64,000 nucleotides of DNA from Caulobacteraceae bacterium (GTDB lineage Bacteria; Pseudomonadota; Alphaproteobacteria; Caulobacterales; Caulobacteraceae): NCBI GenBank assembly GCA_947475735.1, contig CANJLQ010000009.1:121788-185787 (forward strand), read 5' to 3'. Below are positions 54,940-63,851 of this stretch, piece by piece. Position 1 is the stretch's first letter. Every line of letters begins with the position of its first letter. The notes under the pieces were generated by a model that was not told the origin of the DNA, searched no databases, and saw only the letters and a list, made by a program, of their open reading frames with translations. The translations under genes were made by a program, and so were the position numbers.

Positions 54940-57780
54940 TCAGCGAACAGGCTGCACCTCGACCGTCATCCCCAGCGCCTCGAACTGCGGACGGACCACC
55001 GAGGCATCGCCGACCACGACCCAGACGAAGTTGTCCGGCTCGATCGCCGCGCGGGCGGCGGCGTCCATCTCGGCCGGGGTCAAGGCGCGGGTGCGGCTGG
55101 CGACCGTCTCGGCATAGTCGTCGGGGCGGTCGAACAGGGCGTTCGACATCAGGGCGTTCAGCACCTGGCTAGAGGTCTCGTATTGACCGGCCAGCGAACG
55201 GGTGTTGCCGGCGACGGCGCGATCCCGCTCCGCCGCCGTGACGCCCTCGGCCTCCAGGAACCGCTCGTACTGGGCGATCAGGGCCGCGACCGAGTCGGCT
55301 GTCCGGTTGGCCTGGACCGGCGCGTTGACGAGGTAGGGCACCTGGTGCTCGACCAGATTGACGTTGCCGCGCACGCCATAGGACCAGCCCTTGGTCTCGC
55401 GCAGATCGGCGTTGATCCGCGACAGGAAGTCGGCCCCCAGGATGGAGTTGGCCGTGTTCAGGGTCAGGGTGTCATCCGTGCCCGACAGCGGCAGGACCTG
55501 ACCGCCCAGGATCAGCGACTGCGGCGACTGGGGCCGGTCGATCAGGACGATGCGCGGCTGGGCGGCCGGGACGGCGGCGGCGAACCGCTTCTCGCCCTTG
55601 GCGGCCGAGGGCGCGCGCCAGTCGCCCAGCGCACGGTTCAGCTCGGCCTGCACCTCGGCCAGGGGCTTGTCGGACACCACGAAGACGGTGGCGTTGTCCG
55701 GGCGGATCCAGCTCGCGTGCTCGCTCCGCAGGTCAGCGACCGTCAGGCCGCGCACGGTCGCCTCGTCGCCCGTGCCGGTGAAGCCCCGGCCATAGGGGCT
55801 GTCGGGCCCATAGAGCAGCGGCGGCAGGGCCCGCAGGGCGATGGTGTTGGGGTTGGTGCGCTCGTTGGCGATGGCCGACAGGCGCTGGGCGCGCACCCGC
55901 TCGACCTCGGCCTCGGAGAAGGCCGGGTTGCGGATCACGTCGGCCAGCAGCGTCAGCGAGGGGGCCAGGTTGGCGCTGGGGCTCGACAGGGTCGCCGTCG
56001 ACCGGTCCATGGTCGCGCCGACGTTGATGTTCGCGCCCAGCCGTTCCTGCGCCTCGGCCAGATCGGTCGGGCCGCGCGTGGTCGTGGCCTCGTCGAGCAG
56101 GTCCAGCATCAGGCTGTGGGCCCCCAGGCGATCGGCCCGGTCGGCCGCATAGCCGGCGTCGAACTCGACGGCGACGCGGGTCACCGGCACGGTGTCGACC
56201 TGGACGTAGACGACCTCCATGCCGTTCGACAGGCGGGCGCGTTCGACCTCGGGGAAGTCCAGGTCCGGCACCTCGCCGATCTCCGGCATCGGATCGCGCG
56301 CCACGCGCTGGATCTCCTGGGCGGGGACGGGGGCCGCGCCCGACGGGGCCGAGGCGGCCTCGACATAGGCTTCGCGCTCGCCCGGCGCGATGGTGATGGA
56401 GGCGACCGGACGCGTCAGCCACCGCTGCATGGCGTCCCGGACCTGCGCCGGGGTCACCGAGGCATAGGCCGCCAGCTCACGCCGGTAGTGGTCGGGATCG
56501 CCCGCATACAGCTGGCCCTCGGCCAGGGTATTGGCCTTGCCGTTGACCTGTTCCAGGCTCTGCAGCGTCTGGGCCACATAGCGGGTGGCGACGCGCGCGA
56601 CCTCCTCCTCGGTCGGGCCGTTCTGGATCAGGTCGGCCATGACGGCGTCCAGACGCGCGCCGACGGCTTCGGCGTCCTCGCCGGCCTTCACATTGGCCGA
56701 GACCTGGAAGATGCCGACGCGGTGATAGGCCTGCAGGCCCGCCTGCACCCCGACCGCCGTCTCGTCGCCGCGCACCAGGGCGTTGTCCAGCCGCGAGCTG
56801 GCCAGCCCGCCCAGCACCGCCGCCCCCACCGACAGCGGCACCGCATCGTCGCTCAGCATTCCGGGCACGGCCCAGCTGCGCGTGATCCGCGTATTGGCCA
56901 CGCGGTCGTGCAGGGTGATCTCGACCGGCGCCGCCAGGGTCGGCACGTCCGCCTGGGCCGGCTCGTTGACGGGCCCGCGCGCGATCGGCCCGAAATAGCG
57001 CTGGGTCAGCGTCCGCGCCGTCGCCTCGTCGATGTCGCCCGACAGCACCAGCACGGCGTTGTTCGGACCATAGTTGTCGCGGAACCAGTTCCTGACCGTC
57101 TCCAGGCTGGCGGCGTCCAGATCGGCCATCGAGCCGATCGCCGAGTGCCGGTACGGATGCCCGACCGGGAACAGGGTGTCCTGCTGGGTATAGCCGAACA
57201 GCCCATAGGGCTGGTTGTCCCTCTGGCGCTTCTCGTTCTGGACCACGCCCCGCTGGAGATCCAGCACGTCCTGCCCGACCTCGCCCAGCAGGTATCCCAT
57301 CCGGTCGCTTTCCAGGAACAGGGTCTGCTCCAGCGCCGGCGTCGGCACGGTCTGGAAATAGTTGGTGCGGTCGAACCAGGTGGTACCGTTCAGATTGGTC
57401 GGCCCCAGCGCCCGCATCCGCCCCAGATAGCTACCGGGCGCATTCTCCGATCCGCCGAACATCAGGTGCTCGAACAGGTGGGCGAAACCCGTCGACCCCG
57501 CCGGCTCGTCCTTGGAGCCGACGTTGTACCAGATCGACACCGCCACCACCGGTGCCTTGCGGTCCTCATGCACCAGCACCGTCAGCCCGTTGTCCAGCGT
57601 GAACCGCGACCACGGAATCTCGACCTCGGCCACCAGATCGGCCACCGGCGCGGCCTGCAGATCGTCGGCCTGAACCGCCGCGACGGCGCTGCTCACGGCG
57701 ACGGCGGGGGCCTGGGCGAAGGCCAGGGCAGGGGCGGTGGCGGCCAGAAGAGCGGCGAGCGATACGGCGCGAAGACGCAT
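54940..57780 (-). CDS. M16 family zinc metallopeptidase, two-domain, secreted
   Basis: This 946-residue pitrilysin-type enzyme starts at ATG 57780, giving leader MRLRAVSLAALLAATAPALA; the open frame runs to 57846 but adds a run-on. The inverted zinc motif HLFEH lies at residues 101-105 in GFAHLFEHLMFGG, and the distal Glu in the VVQNEKRQRDNQPYG block. A second half (about 510-940) repeats the fold with a degenerate motif, as in the paired M16 peptidases. It likely degrades peptides in the periplasm. It is 77 bases upstream of nothing related on its strand except Ku. Confidence 0.92.
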   Translation of the reverse strand: MRLRAVSLAALLAATAPALAFAQAPAVAVSSAVAAVQADDLQAAPVADLVAEVEIPWSRFTLDNGLTVLVHEDRKAPVVAVSIWYNVGSKDEPAGSTGFAHLFEHLMFGGSENAPGSYLGRMRALGPTNLNGTTWFDRTNYFQTVPTPALEQTLFLESDRMGYLLGEVGQDVLDLQRGVVQNEKRQRDNQPYGLFGYTQQDTLFPVGHPYRHSAIGSMADLDAASLETVRNWFRDNYGPNNAVLVLSGDIDEATARTLTQRYFGPIARGPVNEPAQADVPTLAAPVEITLHDRVANTRITRSWAVPGMLSDDAVPLSVGAAVLGGLASSRLDNALVRGDETAVGVQAGLQAYHRVGIFQVSANVKAGEDAEAVGARLDAVMADLIQNGPTEEEVARVATRYVAQTLQSLEQVNGKANTLAEGQLYAGDPDHYRRELAAYASVTPAQVRDAMQRWLTRPVASITIAPGEREAYVEAASAPSGAAPVPAQEIQRVARDPMPEIGEVPDLDFPEVERARLSNGMEVVYVQVDTVPVTRVAVEFDAGYAADRADRLGAHSLMLDLLDEATTTRGPTDLAEAQERLGANINVGATMDRSTATLSSPSANLAPSLTLLADVIRNPAFSEAEVERVRAQRLSAIANERTNPNTIALRALPPLLYGPDSPYGRGFTGTGDEATVRGLTVADLRSEHASWIRPDNATVFVVSDKPLAEVQAELNRALGDWRAPSAAKGEKRFAAAVPAAQPRIVLIDRPQSPQSLILGGQVLPLSGTDDTLTLNTANSILGADFLSRINADLRETKGWSYGVRGNVNLVEHQVPYLVNAPVQANRTADSVAALIAQYERFLEAEGVTAAERDRAVAGNTRSLAGQYETSSQVLNALMSNALFDRPDDYAETVASRTRALTPAEMDAAARAAIEPDNFVWVVVGDASVVRPQFEALGMTVEVQPVR

Positions 57781-57900
57781 GGAAAGAGTCCTTTTCCTGA
57801 AAAGCGCCCGAACCTTAGTCAGCGATATCCCGGGCGCAATCGTCACCGACCGAACATGGACAAAGAGTCACAAACCGGTCGCGCGCCCGACCCGCATCGG

Positions 57901-59277
57901 TCACAGGCTCCGCACCCTCGGCCGCGCCTCGCCCGCGTCGATCAGCAGGTCCGTGATCGCCCAGACCAGCGCATCGGCCCGGTCCGGCGACGCCCCGCCC
58001 GCCTCCCCCAGCCCCAGCAGCTCCTCCTCCAGCGCGTCCAGCTCGCCCACGTGCGCCACCCGCCCCTGTTCGTACAGGGCCGCCACCGGCTCGGCCCTGG
58101 CCCGCTTGCCGACCGAGGCCTGCACCCGCCGCACCGGCGCCCTCAGCCCCGCCCCCTTCAGCACCGCCTCGACCATGGCCCCGCCCTGGTTGCCCTCGGC
58201 CACCACCCGCACCGGACAGGCCAGAGCCTCGCCCCAGTCCGCCGCCGCCCGCGCCACCCGCGCCGCCCATCCGGCCGGAGACAGGCTCCGCGCGCTGCGA
58301 TCCTCCATCACCCAGACCCTGGACACATCGTCAGTCCCGGCAAGGCGGGAACGCGCCACCACCACGATCCCGCACGCGTCTCCGCCCTCGCCCGACAGCG
58401 TCCCCGCCGGCGGATCCACCGCCACCACCGCCCGCTCCCAGACCAGAGGCCCGCGCCCCCGACCCAGCTCCCGTGCCCGGGCGATATCCGCGAGGGTAAA
58501 CAGCGCCCCCTCCGCCTCCAGCACCCGCCCGTCCAGCTCCTGCGCCGCCCTGCGCGTCCCGCCATAGGTCTCGCGCATCGCCTCCAGAAATCCCTCCGCC
58601 AGGTTCGCCGCATTCGCCCCCGTCGGCGCATGCGTCAGCACCGTCCCCGCCTCCGCCAGCACCCGCCGCAACACCGGCAACGGCTTCGGCGTCGTCGTGA
58701 GGAGAAGCTGAGGCGTCCGTCCCGTCTCCTCCCCGTCGCGTAGCGATGGGGAGGTGGCACGCAGCGAAGCGGAGTGACGGAGGGGTTCTCCCAGCCGCAA
58801 CCCCATCCGCAACAAGGCCAGCACTTCCTCCGCCCTTTCCCACGCGCAGAACTCATCCCCCCAGGCCGCATGGAACTGCGGCCCCCGGAACCGTTCCGGC
58901 TCGGCCGCCGACAGCATCACCCCCACGGCCCCGCCCGGAAACACCACCCGCCGTCGAGAGCTCATCAGCCGGGGCACCGCCCGGAACGGCAGGTTCATCA
59001 CCCCGCTCGGTCCCTCGATCATCACGCTGCGCACATCGTGCATCGTCGCCCCCACCAGGGCGATCCGCCCGCCGACGCCCAGCGACGCGGCCACCTCCGA
59101 CACCCACTCCGCCCCCGCCCGCGTCTTGCCCGCCCCGCGCCCGCCCAGAAACACCCAGGTCCGCCAGTCGCCCCCATCGTCCAGCGCCTGCGGAGCCCGC
59201 TGCGCCTCATGCGAGGCCAGCCGCCACGCCAGGACCGCGCGACCCTCCTCGGTCATCGCCTCGGCCGTCTCCCTCAC
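57901..59277 (-). CDS. GTA/phage-type terminase large subunit (DNA-packaging ATPase)
   Basis: A 458-residue packaging ATPase. I take GTG 59277, since it overlaps the TerS stop (GTGA); ATG 59256 is the alternative. The ATPase has Walker A FLGGRGAGKTRAGAEWVSEV, Walker B-like HAAWGDEFCAWE, and TTTPKPLPVLRRVL. The nuclease domain shows AVVAVDPPAG and a DRADALVWAITDLL close. This matches RcGTA g2. About 22 residues in the middle (LRHSASLRATSPSLRDGEET) come from a dispersed repeat inserted in frame. Downstream is an M16 peptidase, not a portal gene. Confidence 0.88.
   Translation of the reverse strand: MRETAEAMTEEGRAVLAWRLASHEAQRAPQALDDGGDWRTWVFLGGRGAGKTRAGAEWVSEVAASLGVGGRIALVGATMHDVRSVMIEGPSGVMNLPFRAVPRLMSSRRRVVFPGGAVGVMLSAAEPERFRGPQFHAAWGDEFCAWERAEEVLALLRMGLRLGEPLRHSASLRATSPSLRDGEETGRTPQLLLTTTPKPLPVLRRVLAEAGTVLTHAPTGANAANLAEGFLEAMRETYGGTRRAAQELDGRVLEAEGALFTLADIARARELGRGRGPLVWERAVVAVDPPAGTLSGEGGDACGIVVVARSRLAGTDDVSRVWVMEDRSARSLSPAGWAARVARAAADWGEALACPVRVVAEGNQGGAMVEAVLKGAGLRAPVRRVQASVGKRARAEPVAALYEQGRVAHVGELDALEEELLGLGEAGGASPDRADALVWAITDLLIDAGEARPRVRSL
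58724..58790. repeat. dispersed repeat inserted in-frame in terminase gene
   Basis: This segment contains cctcccc...ggggagg arms around cgtcgcgtagcgat, then gtggcacgcagcgaagcgga and gtgacggagggg. It has the look of a widespread alphaproteobacterial palindromic repeat. It keeps the terL frame open and adds residues about 163-184, between the RLGEP and TPQLLLTTTPKP blocks, which are contiguous in relatives as I recall. Confidence 0.7.
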
Positions 59278-59789
59278 GCCTCCTCTCCCAGACGCTCCAG
59301 GATGAAGGCCATCGCCGCCGCGTCCGCCGCTGTCCGCCCCCGGTCCCCGCCGCCGCCATCCCCCGGCGCGCCCTCCTGAAGCGACCGCTCCAGCCGGAGC
59401 ATCAGCGCCGCCAGCCGCCCATAGGCATAGGCCCGCGCCGGATGCCCGTCCCTCAGCATCCCGACCGTGGTCCGCACCGCCGCCCGCGTCGCCGCCGACA
59501 GGTCCGCATCGGGCTCCAGCGCCCGCGCCGGCGCATCGGCCTTCACCCCCGAAATCCGCCGCGCCTTCGCCTCCGCCGCCCCGGGCGTCATCTTGGGCTT
59601 GGTCGCCCGGTCGTCCCGCCTCAGCCAGCCGTGCTCGCGGGCGCGGGTATAGATCGTCCGCTCGGTCCCGCCGTATTCCGCCGCGATGGCCTTGGCCGTC
59701 GCCCCGGCCCGATACAGGGCCTCCACCTCCGCCCACTCGTCGGCGTCGCGGCGTCTATAGGGGCGGCGGTTCAGCGCGCTCTCGGTCAT
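59274..59789 (-). CDS. terminase small subunit-like (GTA g1-like) protein
   Basis: A 171-residue protein starting at ATG 59789 (MTESALNRRPYRRRDADEWA). A helix-turn-helix-like GATAKAIAAEYGGTERTIYT with RAREHGWLRR is followed by a helical region (TVGMLRDGHPARAYAYGRLA, LMLRLERSLQEG). Its stop overlaps the terL start. Position and fold fit the TerS component that binds DNA and starts packaging; in RcGTA this gene was recognised late as g1. Confidence 0.75.
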   Translation of the reverse strand: MTESALNRRPYRRRDADEWAEVEALYRAGATAKAIAAEYGGTERTIYTRAREHGWLRRDDRATKPKMTPGAAEAKARRISGVKADAPARALEPDADLSAATRAAVRTTVGMLRDGHPARAYAYGRLAALMLRLERSLQEGAPGDGGGGDRGRTAADAAAMAFILERLGEEA

Positions 59790-60039
59790 GCGCGCAGTGT
59801 GGGGGCACTGCCGATGCGGGCGCGCCCGCCGCCCCTGGATCGCCCCGGCCCTTGATCGTTGGGGCCTTTTCGGCCCGTTCGCGGATGACACAGAATTTCA
59901 GCCGTCATGCCCTGGGGCAGGGGGCGTCACTATCCTCAGCCATCCAAGCGCTCGCATATTTTTGGTCTGTTACGCATACCTGTGGCTTGAATTGCATAAT
60001 CGACTGGGTTATTCGCATAGCCAAACAGCCGGAGGGATC

Positions 60040-61236
60040 GTGGAGCATTTCTCAGTAATTCAGTCCCTTTGCCGTGTGGGCCTTGCGGGTGAGCCAGAGG
60101 CGTTCGCCAAACAAGTCGACAGGCTCGTGCAGCGGCTGGCCAAGGCTGGCGACGAGAAGGGCGCTAATACGTTGCGTCGCCTGCTGGAAGCACCGCAGCG
60201 TGCCACCGAACTCGCGCCTAGTCGGGTGGAGCTGTCACGTTCGACTGGCGGTGGCGAAGCCCTGAGCCGGAATGTTCGCCCCCCTTACGATCGCGAGACG
60301 AGCGCGCCTTTGGCTGACATCATCTTCGAGCCAGGCAGTGTGGCCGACGATCTGGTCCTGAGCCAGAATCTAGGATCGGCTATTGACGCCCTCCTTGAGG
60401 AATGGGGTGCTTTCGATCGGTTGGCCGCCGTCGGTGTTGCGCCCAGCCGGTCCTGCCTCATGTTCGGGGCACCGGGCACCGGCAAAACCCTGACGGCAAT
60501 GTCCATTGCTCAGCGGCTGGGTTTGCCTGTGGTTGTCGCGCGCCTCGATGGATTGGTGAGCTCTTTTCTCGGAACTACGGCGCGCAACATTGGCGCTTTG
60601 TTCGAGTTCGCCGACCGGTACCGCTGCGTTCTGCTGCTGGACGAGTTCGACGCGATTGCGAAGCTCCGTGATGACCCGCAAGAGGTCGGGGAGATCAAGC
60701 GAGTGGTCAACACCTTGCTCCAGAGCTTGGACAAACGGGCCGACCGGGGTGTGACCATCGCCTTGACGAACCATCCCGCGCTTCTCGACCCGGCGATCTG
60801 GAGGCGGTTCGAAGTTAAAATCGAGATGCAGGCACCGGGTCTTTCGGAACGGCTAGACCTGTTCCGTCAATTTCTAACCCCGTTCACGACCAGTAGTATT
60901 GGCTTCCATCTTCTGGCTTGGGCGACGGACGGGGCGACCGGTGCCGAAGTGCGGGGGATCGTAAACTCGATCAAACGCCAAGCTGCCCTGTCGGACCAGT
61001 TGGCCCCGGGAATGGTGCTGGACCCTAGGGGCCTCGTTCAGATGCTCCATCGCTATCATCTGACCAGCGCAAGCGCCGCAGCGCGGCCTCGGCTTGAAGC
61101 CCTCCGGTCCGGAGAGAAGCAGTTGGCGCGCGCACTGTTGAGCGAATCCGATGGGACATTTAACCAATCTATGGTTGCGGGAATATTGGGCCGTGACCAA
61201 GGCACCGTCAGTCGGTGGATGCGAGAGGACGCGTAG
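60040..61236 (+). CDS. AAA+ ATPase of an ATPase-subtilase module
   Basis: A 398-residue cytosolic ATPase. I start at GTG 60040 (VEHFSVIQSLCRVGLAGEPE), the usual family beginning, after a ggagg site; the open frame reaches 59788 without family sequence. An N-terminal helical region (1-110) precedes the AAA domain: Walker A GAPGTGKT (Lys149), Walker B LLLDEFDAI (Asp201-Glu202), sensor ALTNHPALLD and Arg fingers in WRRFEVK (254-256). The last 27 residues form an HTH-like helix pair (NQSMVAGILGRDQGTVSRWM). It lies 11 bases before a subtilase gene. It is plausibly the unfoldase or regulator of that protease. Confidence 0.9.
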   Translation: MEHFSVIQSLCRVGLAGEPEAFAKQVDRLVQRLAKAGDEKGANTLRRLLEAPQRATELAPSRVELSRSTGGGEALSRNVRPPYDRETSAPLADIIFEPGSVADDLVLSQNLGSAIDALLEEWGAFDRLAAVGVAPSRSCLMFGAPGTGKTLTAMSIAQRLGLPVVVARLDGLVSSFLGTTARNIGALFEFADRYRCVLLLDEFDAIAKLRDDPQEVGEIKRVVNTLLQSLDKRADRGVTIALTNHPALLDPAIWRRFEVKIEMQAPGLSERLDLFRQFLTPFTTSSIGFHLLAWATDGATGAEVRGIVNSIKRQAALSDQLAPGMVLDPRGLVQMLHRYHLTSASAAARPRLEALRSGEKQLARALLSESDGTFNQSMVAGILGRDQGTVSRWMREDA

Positions 61237-61247
61237 GCGCGAAGTCG

Positions 61248-63734
61248 ATGGCTGGCACTAATCCCATCCAGATCGTGCTGAACGACCGTGATTTCTTCAC
61301 GGAGCCTGAGCCCGGCCGAGGCGGGAGACCCACCGACTTCTTCGCCGGGAATGACCCGGCCTTTATCGAGCATAAGCGAGCCGTCATCGGGCAGCTCGCG
61401 GAAGCGGCGCTAAAGATGGCCAGCTGGCCCGGACAAGCAGGAGTGGTGAAGATAACCCTTCGCGAGGACGCACTCGCCAAAAGCCATCGACCAGAACGGG
61501 CACTTTTCCTAGCCGAGAGCCAGCCCTGCATCGGAGGGGCCAATCTCGGGGAGCTCTACTACCTGACGACCTCGCAGGACCTAATCGCTACGATGCGCAA
61601 GGTCGAACTGGCCGAAGAGACGACGACCTGGGTCCATAAGTCGGAGACGGACCGGACGTTGGTCGCTAATCCTTCGAAGGAGCGGGCAGATACCGGTTCG
61701 ATCTTCCGTATCGACATTCCACCCGCCGAAGACAAACGAGATTTCTCCGCTGAAGCCGCCGTTCAGTGGCTCAACCAAGACTCTACAGGAGGGGCCTACC
61801 TTGTCGACCTGTTCGACGAGCCAGCGGCTCTCGGCCGGCAAGCCCAGACACTGCGCGTTCTCCGGGACGATTTTGACCGGCTCCTCGGGAAGTCGGACAT
61901 TGCGAGCCATATCAAGCTCTTGGGGCGACGCACTGTCGCTCTACGGCTGGCGACTCCGCCTAGCGACGTGGCCATCTCTGGCGAACTTAACGTCGAGCAG
62001 GACCGCGAGCGACATCAGTCCGCTCTGGATCTCATCGCCGCGCACCCGCTCGTCCGCAAGATTACTCTGCCGGTCATGGCGGCGCTTAGCGACGCCTATG
62101 CCACCGCCCACCTAGGAGCGTCGGCCGACCTCGCCATGCGTGTCACGGGCGCTCGCTACCCGAGGGTGGGTGTCATCGACACGGGGCTCGCGGAGCCGCT
62201 CGCCGATTGGGTGCTCGGGGTGCATGACTTCATTGGAGAGGATGATCTAGATCCGGCCCACGGCACATTCATCGGTGGGCTTCTGACCAGCGCAGCACGG
62301 CTGAACCCGTCAATTCCGGGGCTGGAGGCCGACGGCTGCGACCTGGTTGATCTGCCGCTCTACCCGAGGCGCGGTCTGTTCGGTAGCTTCTACCCGAACG
62401 GGTTTGCGGACTTCTTGGACGAGATGGACAGCGCCATCGAAGACGCGGTCGCCGACCATGGCGTTAGGATTTTCAATCTCAGCATAAATGCGATCCAGCC
62501 AGTCGCCGCCGGGGCCTACAGCTATTACGCCGAGCGCCTAGACGAGATCGCCGCCAAACATGACGTCGTGATCGTCAACTCCGCCGGCAACCTCGACTAT
62601 GCCGAACGGCGTGCGGCCTGGCCTACCAAGCCGCGCGCGGCTTTGACCTATTTCGCAGGCCGAACCGACCCCGACACGATCCATCAGCCTTGCGAGAGTC
62701 ACCGCGCCATCGCCGTTGGAGCGATTAATCCGCCCGGGTCGAAGCGGCACCTCCACGGTGCCCCGACAACTTACACCCGCCGGGGCCCCGGCTTGCGAGT
62801 CGGATGCAAGCCCGATGTTGCTCACTATGGCGGCGGCGAGGGTGAGGGCAATCCCGCAGGCTGCGGCCTTGAGTCGATCACCACCGATGGGATGCTTCAG
62901 TCCTCCTGCGGAACTAGCTACGCCGCTCCTCTCGTGGCCAAAACTTTGGCGACGCTTGAGAACCGGATCCAAACCCGTCTTCCAGCGCATGCGCTCCGCG
63001 CCCTGATGATCCACAGTTGCGGTATCCCTCCGGTCCTCGACAGGGCCGGGCTCGGAGACCTGCGCCGCCAATTCGTGGGCTTCGGACAACCGGCGACCGT
63101 CGACGACATGCTGTTCGACGATGATCACGCCATCACGCTGATCTTCTCCAGCTTGTTGCCGAAGGACGGTTTAAAGCCTCGCAGCAAGGTCATGCGCTTT
63201 CCGTTCCGGTGGCCCGCGGCTCTAGTTGACCCCATCACTGGTGCCTGCCGAGGCAAGATCACCGCTACGTTGATCTCGACGCCCCCGGTTGACCGCCGCT
63301 TCGGCGCGGAATTCGTTCGCATCAATGTCGAGGCGGCCGTCCAGCAACGTCAGGCGGTCAATCGCAAGGATGGCAAGCCAAGCTACCGCGACGTTCTGAA
63401 GAAGGTTTTCCTCCCCAAGGACGCGGGTGCCGCCGTCCCCGAGAAGGAGTTGATCAAGCAAGGCATGAAATGGTGGCCGACAAAGGGTTATCAGCGGGTT
63501 CTGCCTGCAGAGGGTCACGGCGTCAGCTCTGAATGGCAGATCGAGGTCTCATCGCTGCGCCGATCGCAGGTCGACTTCCCGGCTGAGGGCATTCCGTTCT
63601 GCCTCGTTGTCACTATTTCCGATCCGGACCGCCAAGCCGCTGTGTTCCAAGACATGCGGCGCGGGCTCAGCACCCAGCTTGTTCAGCTCGGCGATCTCCT
63701 GACGACGTTGCGCGTCCGGCCCGGCGGCGCTTGA
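61248..63734 (+). CDS. large cytosolic S8 subtilisin-like serine protease
   Basis: An 828-residue protease read from ATG 61248; GTG 61215, overlapping the ATPase gene, is the alternative. The triad is Asp311 (GVIDTGLAE), His338 (DPAHGTFIGG) and Ser557 (SSCGTSYAAPLVA), with Asn448 as oxyanion residue (NSAGN). No signal peptide or prodomain leader is visible, so it acts in the cytosol. Residues 1-300 form a distinct N-terminal region (DPAFIEHKRAVIGQLAEAAL, LGELYYLTTSQDLI), and about 190 residues follow the catalytic domain. GC is lower than in the flanking genes. Family pairing with the ATPase suggests one complex. Target unknown. Confidence 0.9.
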   Translation: MAGTNPIQIVLNDRDFFTEPEPGRGGRPTDFFAGNDPAFIEHKRAVIGQLAEAALKMASWPGQAGVVKITLREDALAKSHRPERALFLAESQPCIGGANLGELYYLTTSQDLIATMRKVELAEETTTWVHKSETDRTLVANPSKERADTGSIFRIDIPPAEDKRDFSAEAAVQWLNQDSTGGAYLVDLFDEPAALGRQAQTLRVLRDDFDRLLGKSDIASHIKLLGRRTVALRLATPPSDVAISGELNVEQDRERHQSALDLIAAHPLVRKITLPVMAALSDAYATAHLGASADLAMRVTGARYPRVGVIDTGLAEPLADWVLGVHDFIGEDDLDPAHGTFIGGLLTSAARLNPSIPGLEADGCDLVDLPLYPRRGLFGSFYPNGFADFLDEMDSAIEDAVADHGVRIFNLSINAIQPVAAGAYSYYAERLDEIAAKHDVVIVNSAGNLDYAERRAAWPTKPRAALTYFAGRTDPDTIHQPCESHRAIAVGAINPPGSKRHLHGAPTTYTRRGPGLRVGCKPDVAHYGGGEGEGNPAGCGLESITTDGMLQSSCGTSYAAPLVAKTLATLENRIQTRLPAHALRALMIHSCGIPPVLDRAGLGDLRRQFVGFGQPATVDDMLFDDDHAITLIFSSLLPKDGLKPRSKVMRFPFRWPAALVDPITGACRGKITATLISTPPVDRRFGAEFVRINVEAAVQQRQAVNRKDGKPSYRDVLKKVFLPKDAGAAVPEKELIKQGMKWWPTKGYQRVLPAEGHGVSSEWQIEVSSLRRSQVDFPAEGIPFCLVVTISDPDRQAAVFQDMRRGLSTQLVQLGDLLTTLRVRPGGA

Positions 63735-63851
63735 TTCCCCACGGCCCGCTCGCAAACGGCTCCGATCCAGAGAGCTGCGTTTCATTCTATGCCCCCCCTA
63801 GTGCGGATCTTGGGCGACCTAAGTAGACCTCGCCAAAGTCAGTCATGAGTC

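Noticed and set aside
54862..58743. 1293-residue open frame on the plus strand
   Set aside because: It is antisense to the M16 peptidase and terminase genes, Gly/Arg-rich, with no family motif; a high-GC shadow.
59950..60000. A strong sigma-70 promoter for the ATPase-subtilase module
   Set aside because: The stretch is AT-rich with candidate ttgaat and cataat hexamers, but none has good spacing; kept as only a possibility.
59788..60039. Upstream extension of the AAA ATPase frame
   Set aside because: The residues are compositionally unlike the protein, and GTG 60040 has a ribosome site and family-like N-terminus.
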